Shown here in pieces: positions 1 to 6,545 of a stretch of 8,271 nt of DNA. The notes beneath the pieces were generated by a model that made no database searches, was not told the origin of the DNA, and saw nothing but the letters and a program-made list of their open reading frames with translations. Each line of letters opens with the position of its first letter. Positions within the stretch are counted from its first letter, which is position 1. The stretch spans positions 1 to 8,271 of the forward strand of contig JAQTVR010000045.1 of the NCBI GenBank assembly GCA_028706995.1, read 5' to 3'. The translations under genes and the position numbers were made by a program. Source of the DNA: Dehalococcoidales bacterium. GTDB taxonomy: Bacteria; Chloroflexota; Dehalococcoidia; Dehalococcoidales; UBA5627.

Positions 1-29
1 CTAGAATATAAATATAAAGAGTTAAAACC

Positions 30-629
30 ATGTTTGCAGAAGAAGCACAAAGAGTGGGAGAGGTTACCCGGTCCGGAATAATGGATTTTACCGCACAGTG
101 CTATGAGCTTGACCAGTTTCCCCCTTTAGGCGGACTGGTTAAAACTCGAAATGCCGAATCGGAGATTTATGCTTTAGTCTTTCAGGCAACTACTGACGGA
201 GTCGAGCCTGGAAGACGGCCTGTAGCACGGGGTAAAAACGAAAATAGCGAGGAAGCTATATATAAATCCAGCCCTCAATTGCAAAAGCTTCTTAAAAGTG
301 AATTCGGTGCACTGGTTGTCGGGCATAAGACAAATAATAAGATCTTTCATTATCTTCCGTCAAGACCTGCCCGTATTCATAGCTTCGTCTATTTGTGTCC
401 GGCACAGGAAGTAAAAGAGTTCAGTCAATCCTTTGCATTCCTGAACACATTACTCAATAATACTCTTCCACTGCCGCGCGAAGAACTAATTGCTGCCAGC
501 TTGCGGCAAATGAGCCAGGTGCAGGAAGACAAGCACTATTTTTTCATCTTGGCAGGTAAACACCTCGCTACCCTTCTAAGCGGGGATTTCAACCAGCTCA
601 AGGCGATACTGGAGAGGATAAGACAATGA
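30..629 (+). CDS. HAS-barrel domain protein, HerA partner
   Basis: This encodes a 199-residue soluble protein. The N-terminal part (about residues 9-60, starting VGEV) looks like a HAS-barrel, the small beta-barrel named after HerA/ATP-synthase proteins. It is followed by the conserved-looking PGRRPVARG (60-68), a GALVVGH segment and YLPSRPARIHSFVY (about 108-121), then a helical C-terminus. No catalytic motif or signal peptide is visible. The start at 30 leaves the whole barrel intact; upstream there is only a weak AAGAG in a very AT-rich leader. Its stop overlaps the herA ATG by 4 bases (ATGA), so the two are probably translationally coupled. A role as an accessory or adaptor of the HerA ATPase is inferred from this linkage and the shared fold type. 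The domain call is from recognition of the motifs, not a profile search. The window starts 29 bases before the gene, so an upstream partner such as a NurA-type nuclease cannot be excluded. Confidence 0.72.
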   Translation: MFAEEAQRVGEVTRSGIMDFTAQCYELDQFPPLGGLVKTRNAESEIYALVFQATTDGVEPGRRPVARGKNENSEEAIYKSSPQLQKLLKSEFGALVVGHKTNNKIFHYLPSRPARIHSFVYLCPAQEVKEFSQSFAFLNTLLNNTLPLPREELIAASLRQMSQVQEDKHYFFILAGKHLATLLSGDFNQLKAILERIRQ

Positions 630-2236
630 CACAACAGGATAAAAAGATGGGCATTGTCGTCTCTGGTTCTTCCAGCAAAGGCGTCGAGGTAAGGCTGGAT
701 ACCACTACCTCTGTAGAAGATATGGTCGTCGGACGTTATGTAACCATAGAGGGGAATAAACGCAGATTTTTCGGTATGATAACCGAAGTCGTCCTGGGAG
801 TAACGGATATAAGCCTGACACAAACACCCCCTGATATGGCTGACCCCTTTATTGCAGAAGTTCTTTCCGGGACCAGTACCTACGGCATGCTCCAGGTTAT
901 GCCCTATCTCACCATCGGCGGCGATATCGATAGTATGATCGATGGACCACAACCGGTTAAGACGGTCCCCAGCCATTTTTCAGCCGTCAATATGGCAGAA
1001 GACAGGGATATAGAGCTGGTCTTCGGAAAAGAGGATAAGGATCGATTCTGGATAGGCAACCCGCTTGATATGGAAACCAAGCTCTGCATTAACCTGCCCG
1101 AACTGGTTAAACGCTCCAATGGCATATTCGGCAAGAGCGGAACAGGCAAGACCTTCCTTACCAGAATGCTGCTTATTGGGATGCTTCAAAAAAGCGCCTG
1201 CGTTAACCTGGTCTTCGATATGCATAGCGAATACGGCTGGGCAGGCACCAGCGAAAAGGGACGCAGTGTCAAGGCTTTAAAACAGCTTTTCCCTTCGAAA
1301 GTTGCTGTTTTTACACTGGATGAAGAGAACTCGAGAAATCGCGGTGTCAGTACCGACTTCGTGGTGAAAATCGGATATAATGAAATAGAGCCGGAGGATA
1401 TGTCGCTTCTTCGACAGACTTTGAATCTGACAGAGCCGGCGATCGAAGCCATCTATCAGATGCGCCGCGAGTTCGGTAAAGACTGGTTCATACGCACATC
1501 CGAGCTCGAAGACTCCGAGGAGACCAAAGAGCTCTTAAGTAAGATGAACATACATGATAGCACTTTCCAGAACCTGCAAAGAGGGCTTAATACAATCAAG
1601 CGGCTTCCTTTTATAGAACGCCGTACGGACCAGAATGCAGTGCACCAGGTTATCGAATATTTAAACCGCGGGTTAAACGTCGTGCTGGAATTCGGCAGAT
1701 ATACGGATATTACCGCCTATATACTGGTAGCCAACCTTCTTACCCGCCGTATTTATTCGCAATACCGTGAAAAGACGGAAAAAGCACTGGGCGGCGCAGG
1801 GGAATCTCCCACCCCACTGGTTATTACAATAGAAGAAGCTCACAAATTCCTCAACCCCGAGGTTGCCGATCAGACAATCTTCGGTATAATAGCACGTGAA
1901 ATGCGTAAGTATAACGTTACCCTGCTGGTAATAGACCAACGCCCCAGTGGTATCGATGAAGATATCATGTCGCAAATGGGCACCAAGATAACCTGCCTTC
2001 TGGATAACGAGCGTGACAGGGATAGCGTTTTATCGGGAGTATCAGGTAAAAATGAGCTTAAGTCAGTGCTGGCAAAGCTGTCGGCAAAACAGCAGGCGCT
2101 TATATTCGGTCATGCTGTGCCTATGCCGGTAGCCTTCCAACCGCGTGAATACGGCAGCGCCGAGTCATATAAAGGCTTTTCTGATAACACCAACGACTCC
2201 AGGCAGGCAAAAAGGGATATAGAAGAGCTATGGTAA
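626..2236 (+). CDS. herA: HerA-like DNA-translocase ATPase (DUF87)
   Basis: This is a 536-residue ATPase of the HerA/FtsK superfamily. A HAS-barrel spans about residues 8-90. The P-loop is GKSGTGKT at 169-176, and the Walker B strand LVITIEEAH is at 398-406, with acidic pair E403/E404. LLVIDQRPS (433-441) is the following conserved core strand, and LLDNERD comes later. Archaeal HerA is a hexameric motor that works with the nuclease NurA in DNA end resection; bacterial relatives occur in housekeeping and in defence settings. Length fits the family (about 500 residues). GGAGAGG at 611-617 lies 8 bases before the ATG. The gene overlaps the preceding HAS-barrel gene by 4 bases and the patatin gene by 7. 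No nuclease is visible in this window, so the DNA-processing partner is unknown. The ATPase call is strong; the exact role is inference. Confidence 0.9.
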   Translation: MTQQDKKMGIVVSGSSSKGVEVRLDTTTSVEDMVVGRYVTIEGNKRRFFGMITEVVLGVTDISLTQTPPDMADPFIAEVLSGTSTYGMLQVMPYLTIGGDIDSMIDGPQPVKTVPSHFSAVNMAEDRDIELVFGKEDKDRFWIGNPLDMETKLCINLPELVKRSNGIFGKSGTGKTFLTRMLLIGMLQKSACVNLVFDMHSEYGWAGTSEKGRSVKALKQLFPSKVAVFTLDEENSRNRGVSTDFVVKIGYNEIEPEDMSLLRQTLNLTEPAIEAIYQMRREFGKDWFIRTSELEDSEETKELLSKMNIHDSTFQNLQRGLNTIKRLPFIERRTDQNAVHQVIEYLNRGLNVVLEFGRYTDITAYILVANLLTRRIYSQYREKTEKALGGAGESPTPLVITIEEAHKFLNPEVADQTIFGIIAREMRKYNVTLLVIDQRPSGIDEDIMSQMGTKITCLLDNERDRDSVLSGVSGKNELKSVLAKLSAKQQALIFGHAVPMPVAFQPREYGSAESYKGFSDNTNDSRQAKRDIEELW

Positions 2237-3084
2237 AAACCTCAGGTTATAATTCGAACAGGAAAAAGGTTGGTCTTGCCCTGGGTGGCGGGGCTGCCAG
2301 GGGCTTTGCCCATATCGGTGTCCTGGAAATACTGGAGAAAGAACACATCCCTATCGACATGATTGCCGGCACCAGCACTGGTTCTATTGTCGGAGCGCTC
2401 TTTACACAGGGAAAAACTGCCGTCGAGATAAAAAAACTGGTTTTGAAAATGGACTGGCTTCAAAGAATGAAATTGGTCGACCTCTCTATATCTAAAACCG
2501 GATTCATCGCAGGTAGAAAGATCAAGGAGTTACTAAAATCTGTAATCGGAGACGTAGATTTCTCCGATTTGAAAATACCTTTTGCCTGCACTGCTACCGA
2601 TATAATGACCGGAGAAGAGATAATAATAAACAAAGGTTCGGTCTTAGAGGCGGTCAGAGCCAGTATTTCGGTCCCCATTCTATTTACCGCTTCGAAGTAC
2701 AAGGGCAGGTACCTTGTCGACGGAGGTCTGGTGGACCAGGTTCCAGTGGATATAGTTAAAAATATGGGCGCCGATATTACTATTGCTGTTAATGTGACGC
2801 CTCGAATGAGTAATTTAATGCAACGCATATATATCGATGAGACGGAATTACAAAGTGCTCCATCGACAAAAAGCCCCAATATGTATAATATTATTATGAA
2901 ATTCATCAATACTATCAATTCGCAGGTAACCGATGCCAGCCTTAATAAAGCGGATATACTGATCGAACCGCGTCTTGCCGGTATTAATTTCACTGATTTT
3001 GGTAAGGCTGATAAGTGTATCCTTGAAGGCGAGTTTGCCGGTATCGATGCCCTGCTCGGGATCAAGAAGCTTTTAGCCGCTTGA
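2230..3084 (+). CDS. Patatin-like phospholipase (RssA type)
   Basis: This is a 284-residue patatin-family serine hydrolase, expected to cleave acyl esters of phospholipids. The family signatures are all present. The oxyanion-hole loop GGGAARG is at 19-25. The nucleophile elbow GTSTG is at 47-51, making Ser49 the nucleophile. The Asp of the Ser-Asp dyad is Asp164 in VDGGLVDQVP. No signal peptide or membrane segment is visible, so it is probably cytoplasmic, as is usual for the short RssA-like bacterial members. The ATG lies inside the last codons of herA (7-base overlap, ATGGTAA), with an AGAAGAG purine stretch just upstream, which suggests translational coupling. It is the last gene of the operon; a weak hairpin and a tRNA promoter follow. 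Physiological substrate and any functional link to HerA are unknown. Confidence 0.9.
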   Translation: MVKTSGYNSNRKKVGLALGGGAARGFAHIGVLEILEKEHIPIDMIAGTSTGSIVGALFTQGKTAVEIKKLVLKMDWLQRMKLVDLSISKTGFIAGRKIKELLKSVIGDVDFSDLKIPFACTATDIMTGEEIIINKGSVLEAVRASISVPILFTASKYKGRYLVDGGLVDQVPVDIVKNMGADITIAVNVTPRMSNLMQRIYIDETELQSAPSTKSPNMYNIIMKFINTINSQVTDASLNKADILIEPRLAGINFTDFGKADKCILEGEFAGIDALLGIKKLLAA

Positions 3085-3087
3085 TTC

Positions 3088-3116
3088 TAGCAAATTGATT
3101 TCCCTTCGAATTGCTA
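3088..3116 (+). terminator. Weak hairpin after the patatin gene
   Basis: TAGCAA(A)TT and AATTGCTA form an imperfect stem with one bulged A around a loop of about 12 bases, starting 4 bases past the patatin stop and followed by a short A run rather than a U tract on this strand. It may end or attenuate the HerA operon, but the stem is AT-rich and weak. Its right arm overlaps the proposed -35 box of the tRNA promoter. Confidence 0.3.
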
Positions 3117-3140
3117 AAAAGTTATAAGCATTGCTATAAT
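3111..3140 (+). promoter_or_regulatory. Promoter of the tRNA-Ala gene
   Basis: A perfect -10 box TATAAT lies at 3135-3140. The best -35 match is TTGCTA at 3111-3116 (4 of 6 to TTGACA), with an 18-base spacer. The -10 box ends 13 bases before the first base of the mature tRNA, which fits a short 5' leader removed by RNase P. Confidence 0.6.
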
Positions 3141-3153
3141 ACTAAATACTATT

Positions 3154-3226
3154 GGGGCCGTAGTTCAGTTGGGAGAACGCCTGATTTGCATTCAGGAGGT
3201 AAGGGGTTCGAACCCCCTCGGCTCCA
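3154..3226 (+). tRNA. tRNA-Ala (anticodon UGC)
   Basis: The 73 bases fold into a full cloverleaf. The acceptor stem is GGGGCCG (3154-3160) with CGGCTCC (3219-3225). The D stem is GTTC/GAAC. The anticodon stem CCTGA/TCAGG holds loop TTTGCAT with anticodon TGC at 3187-3189. The variable loop has 5 bases, and the T arm is AGGGG-TTCGAAC-CCCCT. Position 3 is G and position 70 is T, giving the G3:U70 wobble pair that is the main alanine identity element. The discriminator base is A (3226), and CCA is not encoded. The gene sits between the HerA operon and the compositionally different glm region. Confidence 0.97.
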
Positions 3227-3268
3227 CTTAGGGTATCAATAGGCATAACTCCCACCAACTGCTTCTTT

Positions 3269-3448
3269 TTATCTACCGGTATTGGTAAGCAGAAATAGCC
3301 CGGCCAAAGCCCTCAGATGGTCTTTGCGGAAATCAGAGATAGTGCGGAAGTCAGGAGTGTTGTTAGCAGCAAGTACCCGGAAGGCGATATCTTCACATAG
3401 AGCTATATCGGCTGGCTTTACCAGCGTTACTTTGAAATATACTACCAT
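3269..3448 (-). pseudogene. Fragment of an IS1182-type transposase
   Basis: Bases 3294-3402 match the intact transposase gene at 7831-7939 in the same orientation, with about 10 mismatches in 109 bases by eye. The minus strand encodes a block equal to transposase residues of about 86-122 (LCEDIAFRVLAANN, then TPDFRTISDFRKDHL and RALAGLF). Within it only one residue differs (K to R). The block sits in a 59-codon ORF from ATG at 3448 to TAA at 3271-3269. Its first 16 residues (MVVYFKVTLV onward) and last 6 do not resemble the transposase. None of the catalytic D, D or E residues is included, so it cannot be active. It is most likely the scar of an older, related element; expression as a small protein is unlikely. 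The flanks 3228-3268 and 3449-3497 show nothing else recognisable. Confidence 0.75.
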
Positions 3449-3497
3449 TCCAGCTTTTAAAATATTTTTATAATTCGCTATTTTTCAATAAACGATG

Positions 3498-3514
3498 GCG
3501 GTTATTTATACCGC
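3498..3514 (-). terminator. Hairpin after the two-helix membrane gene
   Basis: GCGGT (3498-3502) pairs with ACCGC (3510-3514) around a 7-base AT loop, 17 bases past the stop of the minus-strand gene ending at 3531. The clearer T-rich tail (TCTTTTAT) lies on the + strand side, so it could act in either direction. The stem is only 5 bp, so the call is tentative. Confidence 0.35.
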
Positions 3515-3530
3515 TCTTTTATCTATTGTT

Positions 3531-3935
3531 TTATGCGTTACACTGGTTTCTTCTACACAATCCAGCAAAAACGAAAAGAAAACCTACTCCGATTATTATA
3601 TTTAATATCCCGATATACCTAACAAACTCAACAACATCTAGATTTGACTTAGCTAACCCCAGCAACGCCCTCTGGGCGGATAAGTAGTCATACATTACGC
3701 TGGGAGCTGCCTGGCCAGCCTGTATTTTCGGTTCTTCAGCCGTTGCATAAGTTATTTGGGCTGCCTTGACTGCTTCGTATTTTGCATCTACCTGTTCTAT
3801 TGTCAACGGAGCTATTTCGCCAGCAATCTCCTGTTGTTTGGAGTTAGCCTGCATGATAAACATTGTTCCAGCGACAATACATACTATCCCTATGACTGCG
3901 ACAACTAATGGAATACCAGATTTACAAATACTCAA
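3531..3935 (-). CDS. Small two-helix membrane protein, unknown function
   Basis: This 134-residue protein is not one I recognise. Hydrophobic helices lie at about residues 8-28 (GIPLVVAVIGIVCIV and on) and 107-126 (YIGILNIIIGVGFLFVFAGL). They flank a polar, largely helical segment (about 29-104) rich in Ala, Glu, Gln and Lys. The charge pattern (K5 before helix 1, CRR after helix 2) suggests both ends are cytoplasmic and the middle is extracytoplasmic. The start is TTG at 3935. I accept it because GGAGG (3944-3948) lies 8 bases upstream and a good promoter lies before that; no nearby ATG fits. The gene is divergent from glmM, AT-rich, and ends just before a small hairpin. Together with the nearby transposase scar this suggests accessory DNA. 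Confidence 0.68.
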   Translation of the reverse strand: MSICKSGIPLVVAVIGIVCIVAGTMFIMQANSKQQEIAGEIAPLTIEQVDAKYEAVKAAQITYATAEEPKIQAGQAAPSVMYDYLSAQRALLGLAKSNLDVVEFVRYIGILNIIIGVGFLFVFAGLCRRNQCNA

Positions 3936-3943
3936 TTGTTTTC

Positions 3944-3948
3944 CCTCC
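3944..3948 (-). promoter_or_regulatory. Ribosome binding site for the TTG-start gene
   Basis: On the minus strand this reads GGAGG, part of TAGGAGGG, 8 bases before the TTG codon at 3935. It is the main evidence for the non-ATG start. Confidence 0.75.
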
Positions 3949-3968
3949 TATATGGATTTAATAAGTTA

Positions 3969-3997
3969 ATAATATCGCTATTACTATTCATTTGCAA
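3969..3997 (-). promoter_or_regulatory. Promoter of the two-helix membrane gene
   Basis: On the minus strand, -35 TTGCAA (3997-3992, 4 of 6 to consensus) and -10 TATTAT (3974-3969, 5 of 6) are separated by 17 bases. Transcription would start near 3962, giving a leader of about 27 bases that contains the GGAGG site. Confidence 0.5.
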
Positions 3998-4028
3998 TTA
4001 AAATAAATTACCAATGATAGCCGCCTTA

Positions 4029-4057
4029 TTGACAGGCATATGGCCAACCACTAATAT
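4029..4057 (+). promoter_or_regulatory. Promoter of glmM, probably leaderless
   Basis: A perfect -35 TTGACA (4029-4034) is followed, after 17 bases, by TAATAT (4052-4057, 4 of 6 to TATAAT). The usual start point, about 7 bases past the -10 box, falls at 4064-4065. That is at the ATG of glmM, so the mRNA would have essentially no 5' leader. No Shine-Dalgarno sequence is visible before this ATG, which agrees. Confidence 0.55.
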
Positions 4058-4064
4058 TAGACTT

Positions 4065-5351
4065 ATGAAGCTTTTCGGTACATCAGGCATACGGCGACTA
4101 GCAGATGCTACTCTATTAGATGTAGCCCAGAAGACTGGGTTAGCTTTAGGTCAACGGTACCACCGGATAATCGTTGGATCAGACACAAGAACTTCCAGTC
4201 CAGCAATAAAAAACGCATTATTTGCCGGTTTGACGGCTGCTGGAGCTAAAACAGATGATGCAGGAATTTTACCGACTCCAACACTGGCAATCGCAGCCAA
4301 AAACTACGAATGTGCCGTGATGGTGACAGCATCTCACAATCCTCCAGAGTACAATGGTATTAAACTGCTAAATCCTGATGGGTCACCATTCAATTCAGAG
4401 CAACGACAATACGTAGAAAACAACGTATATGCTACGTCTCTTTCGACAACTTCATGGGACATGTTTCAAAACATTCAATACAAACATAACGCGGTAGATC
4501 AACATATCGAGCATATCCTCCGTCACTTCCAATCCGATTGCAGTATACGCGTTGTTGTAGACTGTGGCGGCGGTTCTGCTACAGCAATTACCCCCAGATT
4601 GTTAGACAGAATGGGTTGCGAAGTTCATGTGCTTAACGGTACGCCCACAGGTTTCTTTCCTCGCCCCTCTGAACCTGTCGAGGAGAATCTTCTTGAACTT
4701 AAACGTATGATTAAGGAACTCAACGCTAACTTGGGGCTTGCTCACGATGGCGATGCCGATAGAGTCATGGCAGTTGACGATTTAGGTTGATTTGTCAGTG
4801 GAGATTTATTACTTTCCATTTTTACAAAGGAACTTGGAGCACAGAAGATAGTCACCAATGTAGATGCCTCCATGGGAATTGATGATCTAGGTATTTCAGT
4901 ATTGCGAACTGCAGTTGGAGACAATAATGTATGCGAAGCATTTAGAACAGGTGGCGATTTCGGTGGTGAACCATCCGGCGCATGGATATTCCCCCGAAGT
5001 TCGCTCTGCCCCGATGGAATCTACGCAGCTGCACTATTGGTAGAAATAGCTAACGGGAAGAAGTTATCTATTCTCGTGGATAATTTAAGAAAGTATCCAA
5101 TCTACCGCAGCAGCTTTGCAGGTAAAGTCGTCTTAGAAAAGATAGAGCTGGATCTAATTGCTATATTAAACCCGATATCTGTTCAAAAGTTTGACGGGCT
5201 TAAGTTTATATTGAATGATGGATGGGTTCTAATTCGAAAATCAGGTACAGAACCAATGATAAGATTGACAGTCGAAGCAAAAACGGAAGAAAGAGCGCAA
5301 TATGTTTACGAAAAAGTTGAGAATTTTATAATGGAGTCAATAAGAGAATGA
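4065..5351 (+). pseudogene. glmM: Phosphoglucosamine mutase, interrupted by in-frame TGA
   Basis: This is an alpha-D-phosphohexomutase resembling archaeal-type GlmM, which interconverts glucosamine-6-phosphate and glucosamine-1-phosphate. The start LFGTSGIR fits the family and favours ATG 4065 over the in-frame ATG at 4014. The phosphoserine loop TASHNPP carries Ser90. The Mg-binding loop DGDADR is at 228-233, the sugar-specificity loop GGEPSG at 300-305, and the phosphate-binding RKSGTEP at 391-397. All the key residues are present over 429 codons including the stop, near the normal length. Codon 242 (4788-4790) is TGA, at a place where relatives read like GRFVSGD, so a CGA-to-TGA change is likely. 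The frame continues open and conserved to 5351. The truncated product would lack the sugar- and phosphate-binding domains. Other genes here end in TGA, so general recoding is unlikely, and the position does not suggest selenocysteine. It may be a recent nonsense mutation or a sequencing error. A phosphomannomutase activity is the alternative. Confidence 0.88.
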
Positions 5352-6535
5352 AAGCTGTTATTCTTGCTGCGGGAGAAGGCAACCGTATGTATCCTTTGAC
5401 CTGTGCTCGCCCTAAAGTGATGCTCCGAATAGCAAATAAACCTTTAATCGAGCATCTCCTGATAGCTAGCAGGTTAGCCGGAATTTCGGATTTTGTATTC
5501 GTTGTGGGGTACAAGGACTACGTGGTGAGAGATTATTTCATGGATGGTAGAAAATGGGGAGTGCGAATTGAGTACAGGCTTCAGCGACACCCACGTGGAA
5601 CGGCCGATGCACTTGGAAAAGTTAACGATCTGATGGGCGATTGTTTCCTTGTAATGAACGGGGATGTTCTGGCAAGTCATAAGGACTTATTCAAGCTTGC
5701 TGACGGCACCGGGTCAGCCTTGACTGGAATAGACGTAGACGATCTACAAGGAATGGGAGCGGTAGAAGTAAGTGACGGTAAGGTAATCCGTATCCATGAA
5801 AAGACGGAATCTCCACCAACAAATTTGGCAAATGCTGGCTTTTACCGTCTGACATCAACAATTTTTGATGCCATTGCAAAGACCCCTTTATCATTAAGGG
5901 GAGAATACGAATTAACCGATTCTTTGCAGCTTTTAATTAATCAAGGGGAACAAATCGGCATTCAAAAGCTGGAATCATGGATCAGCGTCACCTATCCATG
6001 GGATTTGATAGATGCCAATAAAATATTTATACCCCAAGAAGACACAAACCACGGTATAATAGAGAAAAATGTCACTATTGAAGGTCCCTATACCATCGGT
6101 AAAGGTACGATAATACGTTCCGGCAGCTATATCGTCGGGCCTGTAATAATCGGCAGCAATTGCGATATTGGCCCCAACTGCTTCATAAGGCCGGCGACCG
6201 CCATCGAGGACAACTGCCATATCGGTTCGTCGGTAGAGATCAAGAACTCGATAATAATGCGCGGCACCAAGGTGCCCCACCATAACTATGTCGGCGATAG
6301 TGTGATCGGCGAGAACTGCAACCTGGGTGCGGGAACCAAGATAGCAAACCTGAGGTTCGATAATAAAAATGTCCCCGGTACCAAAAGACGCAAACTGGGC
6401 GCCCTGATCGGAGACAATGTTTTGACCGGCATCAACTCTTGTATCGATGCAGGCACTACGATAGGGGATAATACCACCATCGGTCCCGGTGCAATAGCCA
6501 GGGGCAATATCGCCCCTGACAGCAGGATATTCTAG
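5348..6535 (+). CDS. glmU: GlmU-like nucleotidyltransferase/acetyltransferase
   Basis: This is a 395-residue two-domain protein. Residues 1 to about 225 form a nucleotidyltransferase domain. It has LAAGEGNRMYPLT (6-18) for nucleotide binding, PK with Lys23 for phosphate contact, and NGD (104-106) with metal-binding Asp106. From about 232 onward, isoleucine- and glycine-rich hexapeptide repeats form a left-handed beta-helix. That helix carries HHNYVGDS (from His311), NLGAGTKIANLRFD and RRKLGALIG, as in GlmU and in archaeal Sulfolobus/Methanocaldococcus sugar-1-phosphate enzymes. It should acetylate glucosamine-1-phosphate and transfer UMP (or dTMP) to give the nucleotide sugar. The ATG overlaps the glmM stop by 4 bases (ATGA) with no strong own ribosome site, so the glmM nonsense codon may reduce its translation. 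Codon use shifts abruptly at about residue 258. GlmU-type function is likely; the exact sugar is not settled. Confidence 0.87.
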   Translation: MKAVILAAGEGNRMYPLTCARPKVMLRIANKPLIEHLLIASRLAGISDFVFVVGYKDYVVRDYFMDGRKWGVRIEYRLQRHPRGTADALGKVNDLMGDCFLVMNGDVLASHKDLFKLADGTGSALTGIDVDDLQGMGAVEVSDGKVIRIHEKTESPPTNLANAGFYRLTSTIFDAIAKTPLSLRGEYELTDSLQLLINQGEQIGIQKLESWISVTYPWDLIDANKIFIPQEDTNHGIIEKNVTIEGPYTIGKGTIIRSGSYIVGPVIIGSNCDIGPNCFIRPATAIEDNCHIGSSVEIKNSIIMRGTKVPHHNYVGDSVIGENCNLGAGTKIANLRFDNKNVPGTKRRKLGALIGDNVLTGINSCIDAGTTIGDNTTIGPGAIARGNIAPDSRIF

Positions 6536-6538
6536 GAG
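6534..6538 (+). promoter_or_regulatory. Ribosome binding site of the lost downstream gene
   Basis: AGGAG overlaps the glmU-like stop codon and lies 7 bases before ATG 6546. It shows that a third gene was once co-translated here, although only its first codons remain. Confidence 0.5.
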
Positions 6539-6545
6539 AAAAGCT

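Noticed and set aside
2460..3065. 201-codon open frame on the minus strand
   Set aside because: It is the reverse shadow of the patatin gene, which has all its catalytic motifs on the + strand.
3282..3473. + strand 63-codon open frame next to the tRNA, similar to another + strand frame at 7747-7980
   Set aside because: The similarity is real but comes from transposase sequence on the opposite strand; the + strand frames are shadows.
4014..4064. Upstream ATG at 4014 as the glmM start
   Set aside because: It would add 17 residues before the conserved MKLFGTSGIR start, has no ribosome site, and lies upstream of the TTGACA promoter.
4788..4790. TGA as selenocysteine or as a recoded codon
   Set aside because: The site is not a catalytic Cys position. 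TGA ends the HAS-barrel, patatin and glmM genes here, so it serves as a normal stop.
6501..6516. GGGGC...GCCCC hairpin near the end of the glmU-like gene as a terminator
   Set aside because: It is inside the coding sequence, has no T tract after it, and is followed by a ribosome site for the next (lost) gene.
6532..6538. CTAGGAG at the glmU stop as a trace of an IS end
   Set aside because: It matches the IS end for only 7 bases, and the match is explained by the stop codon plus ribosome site.
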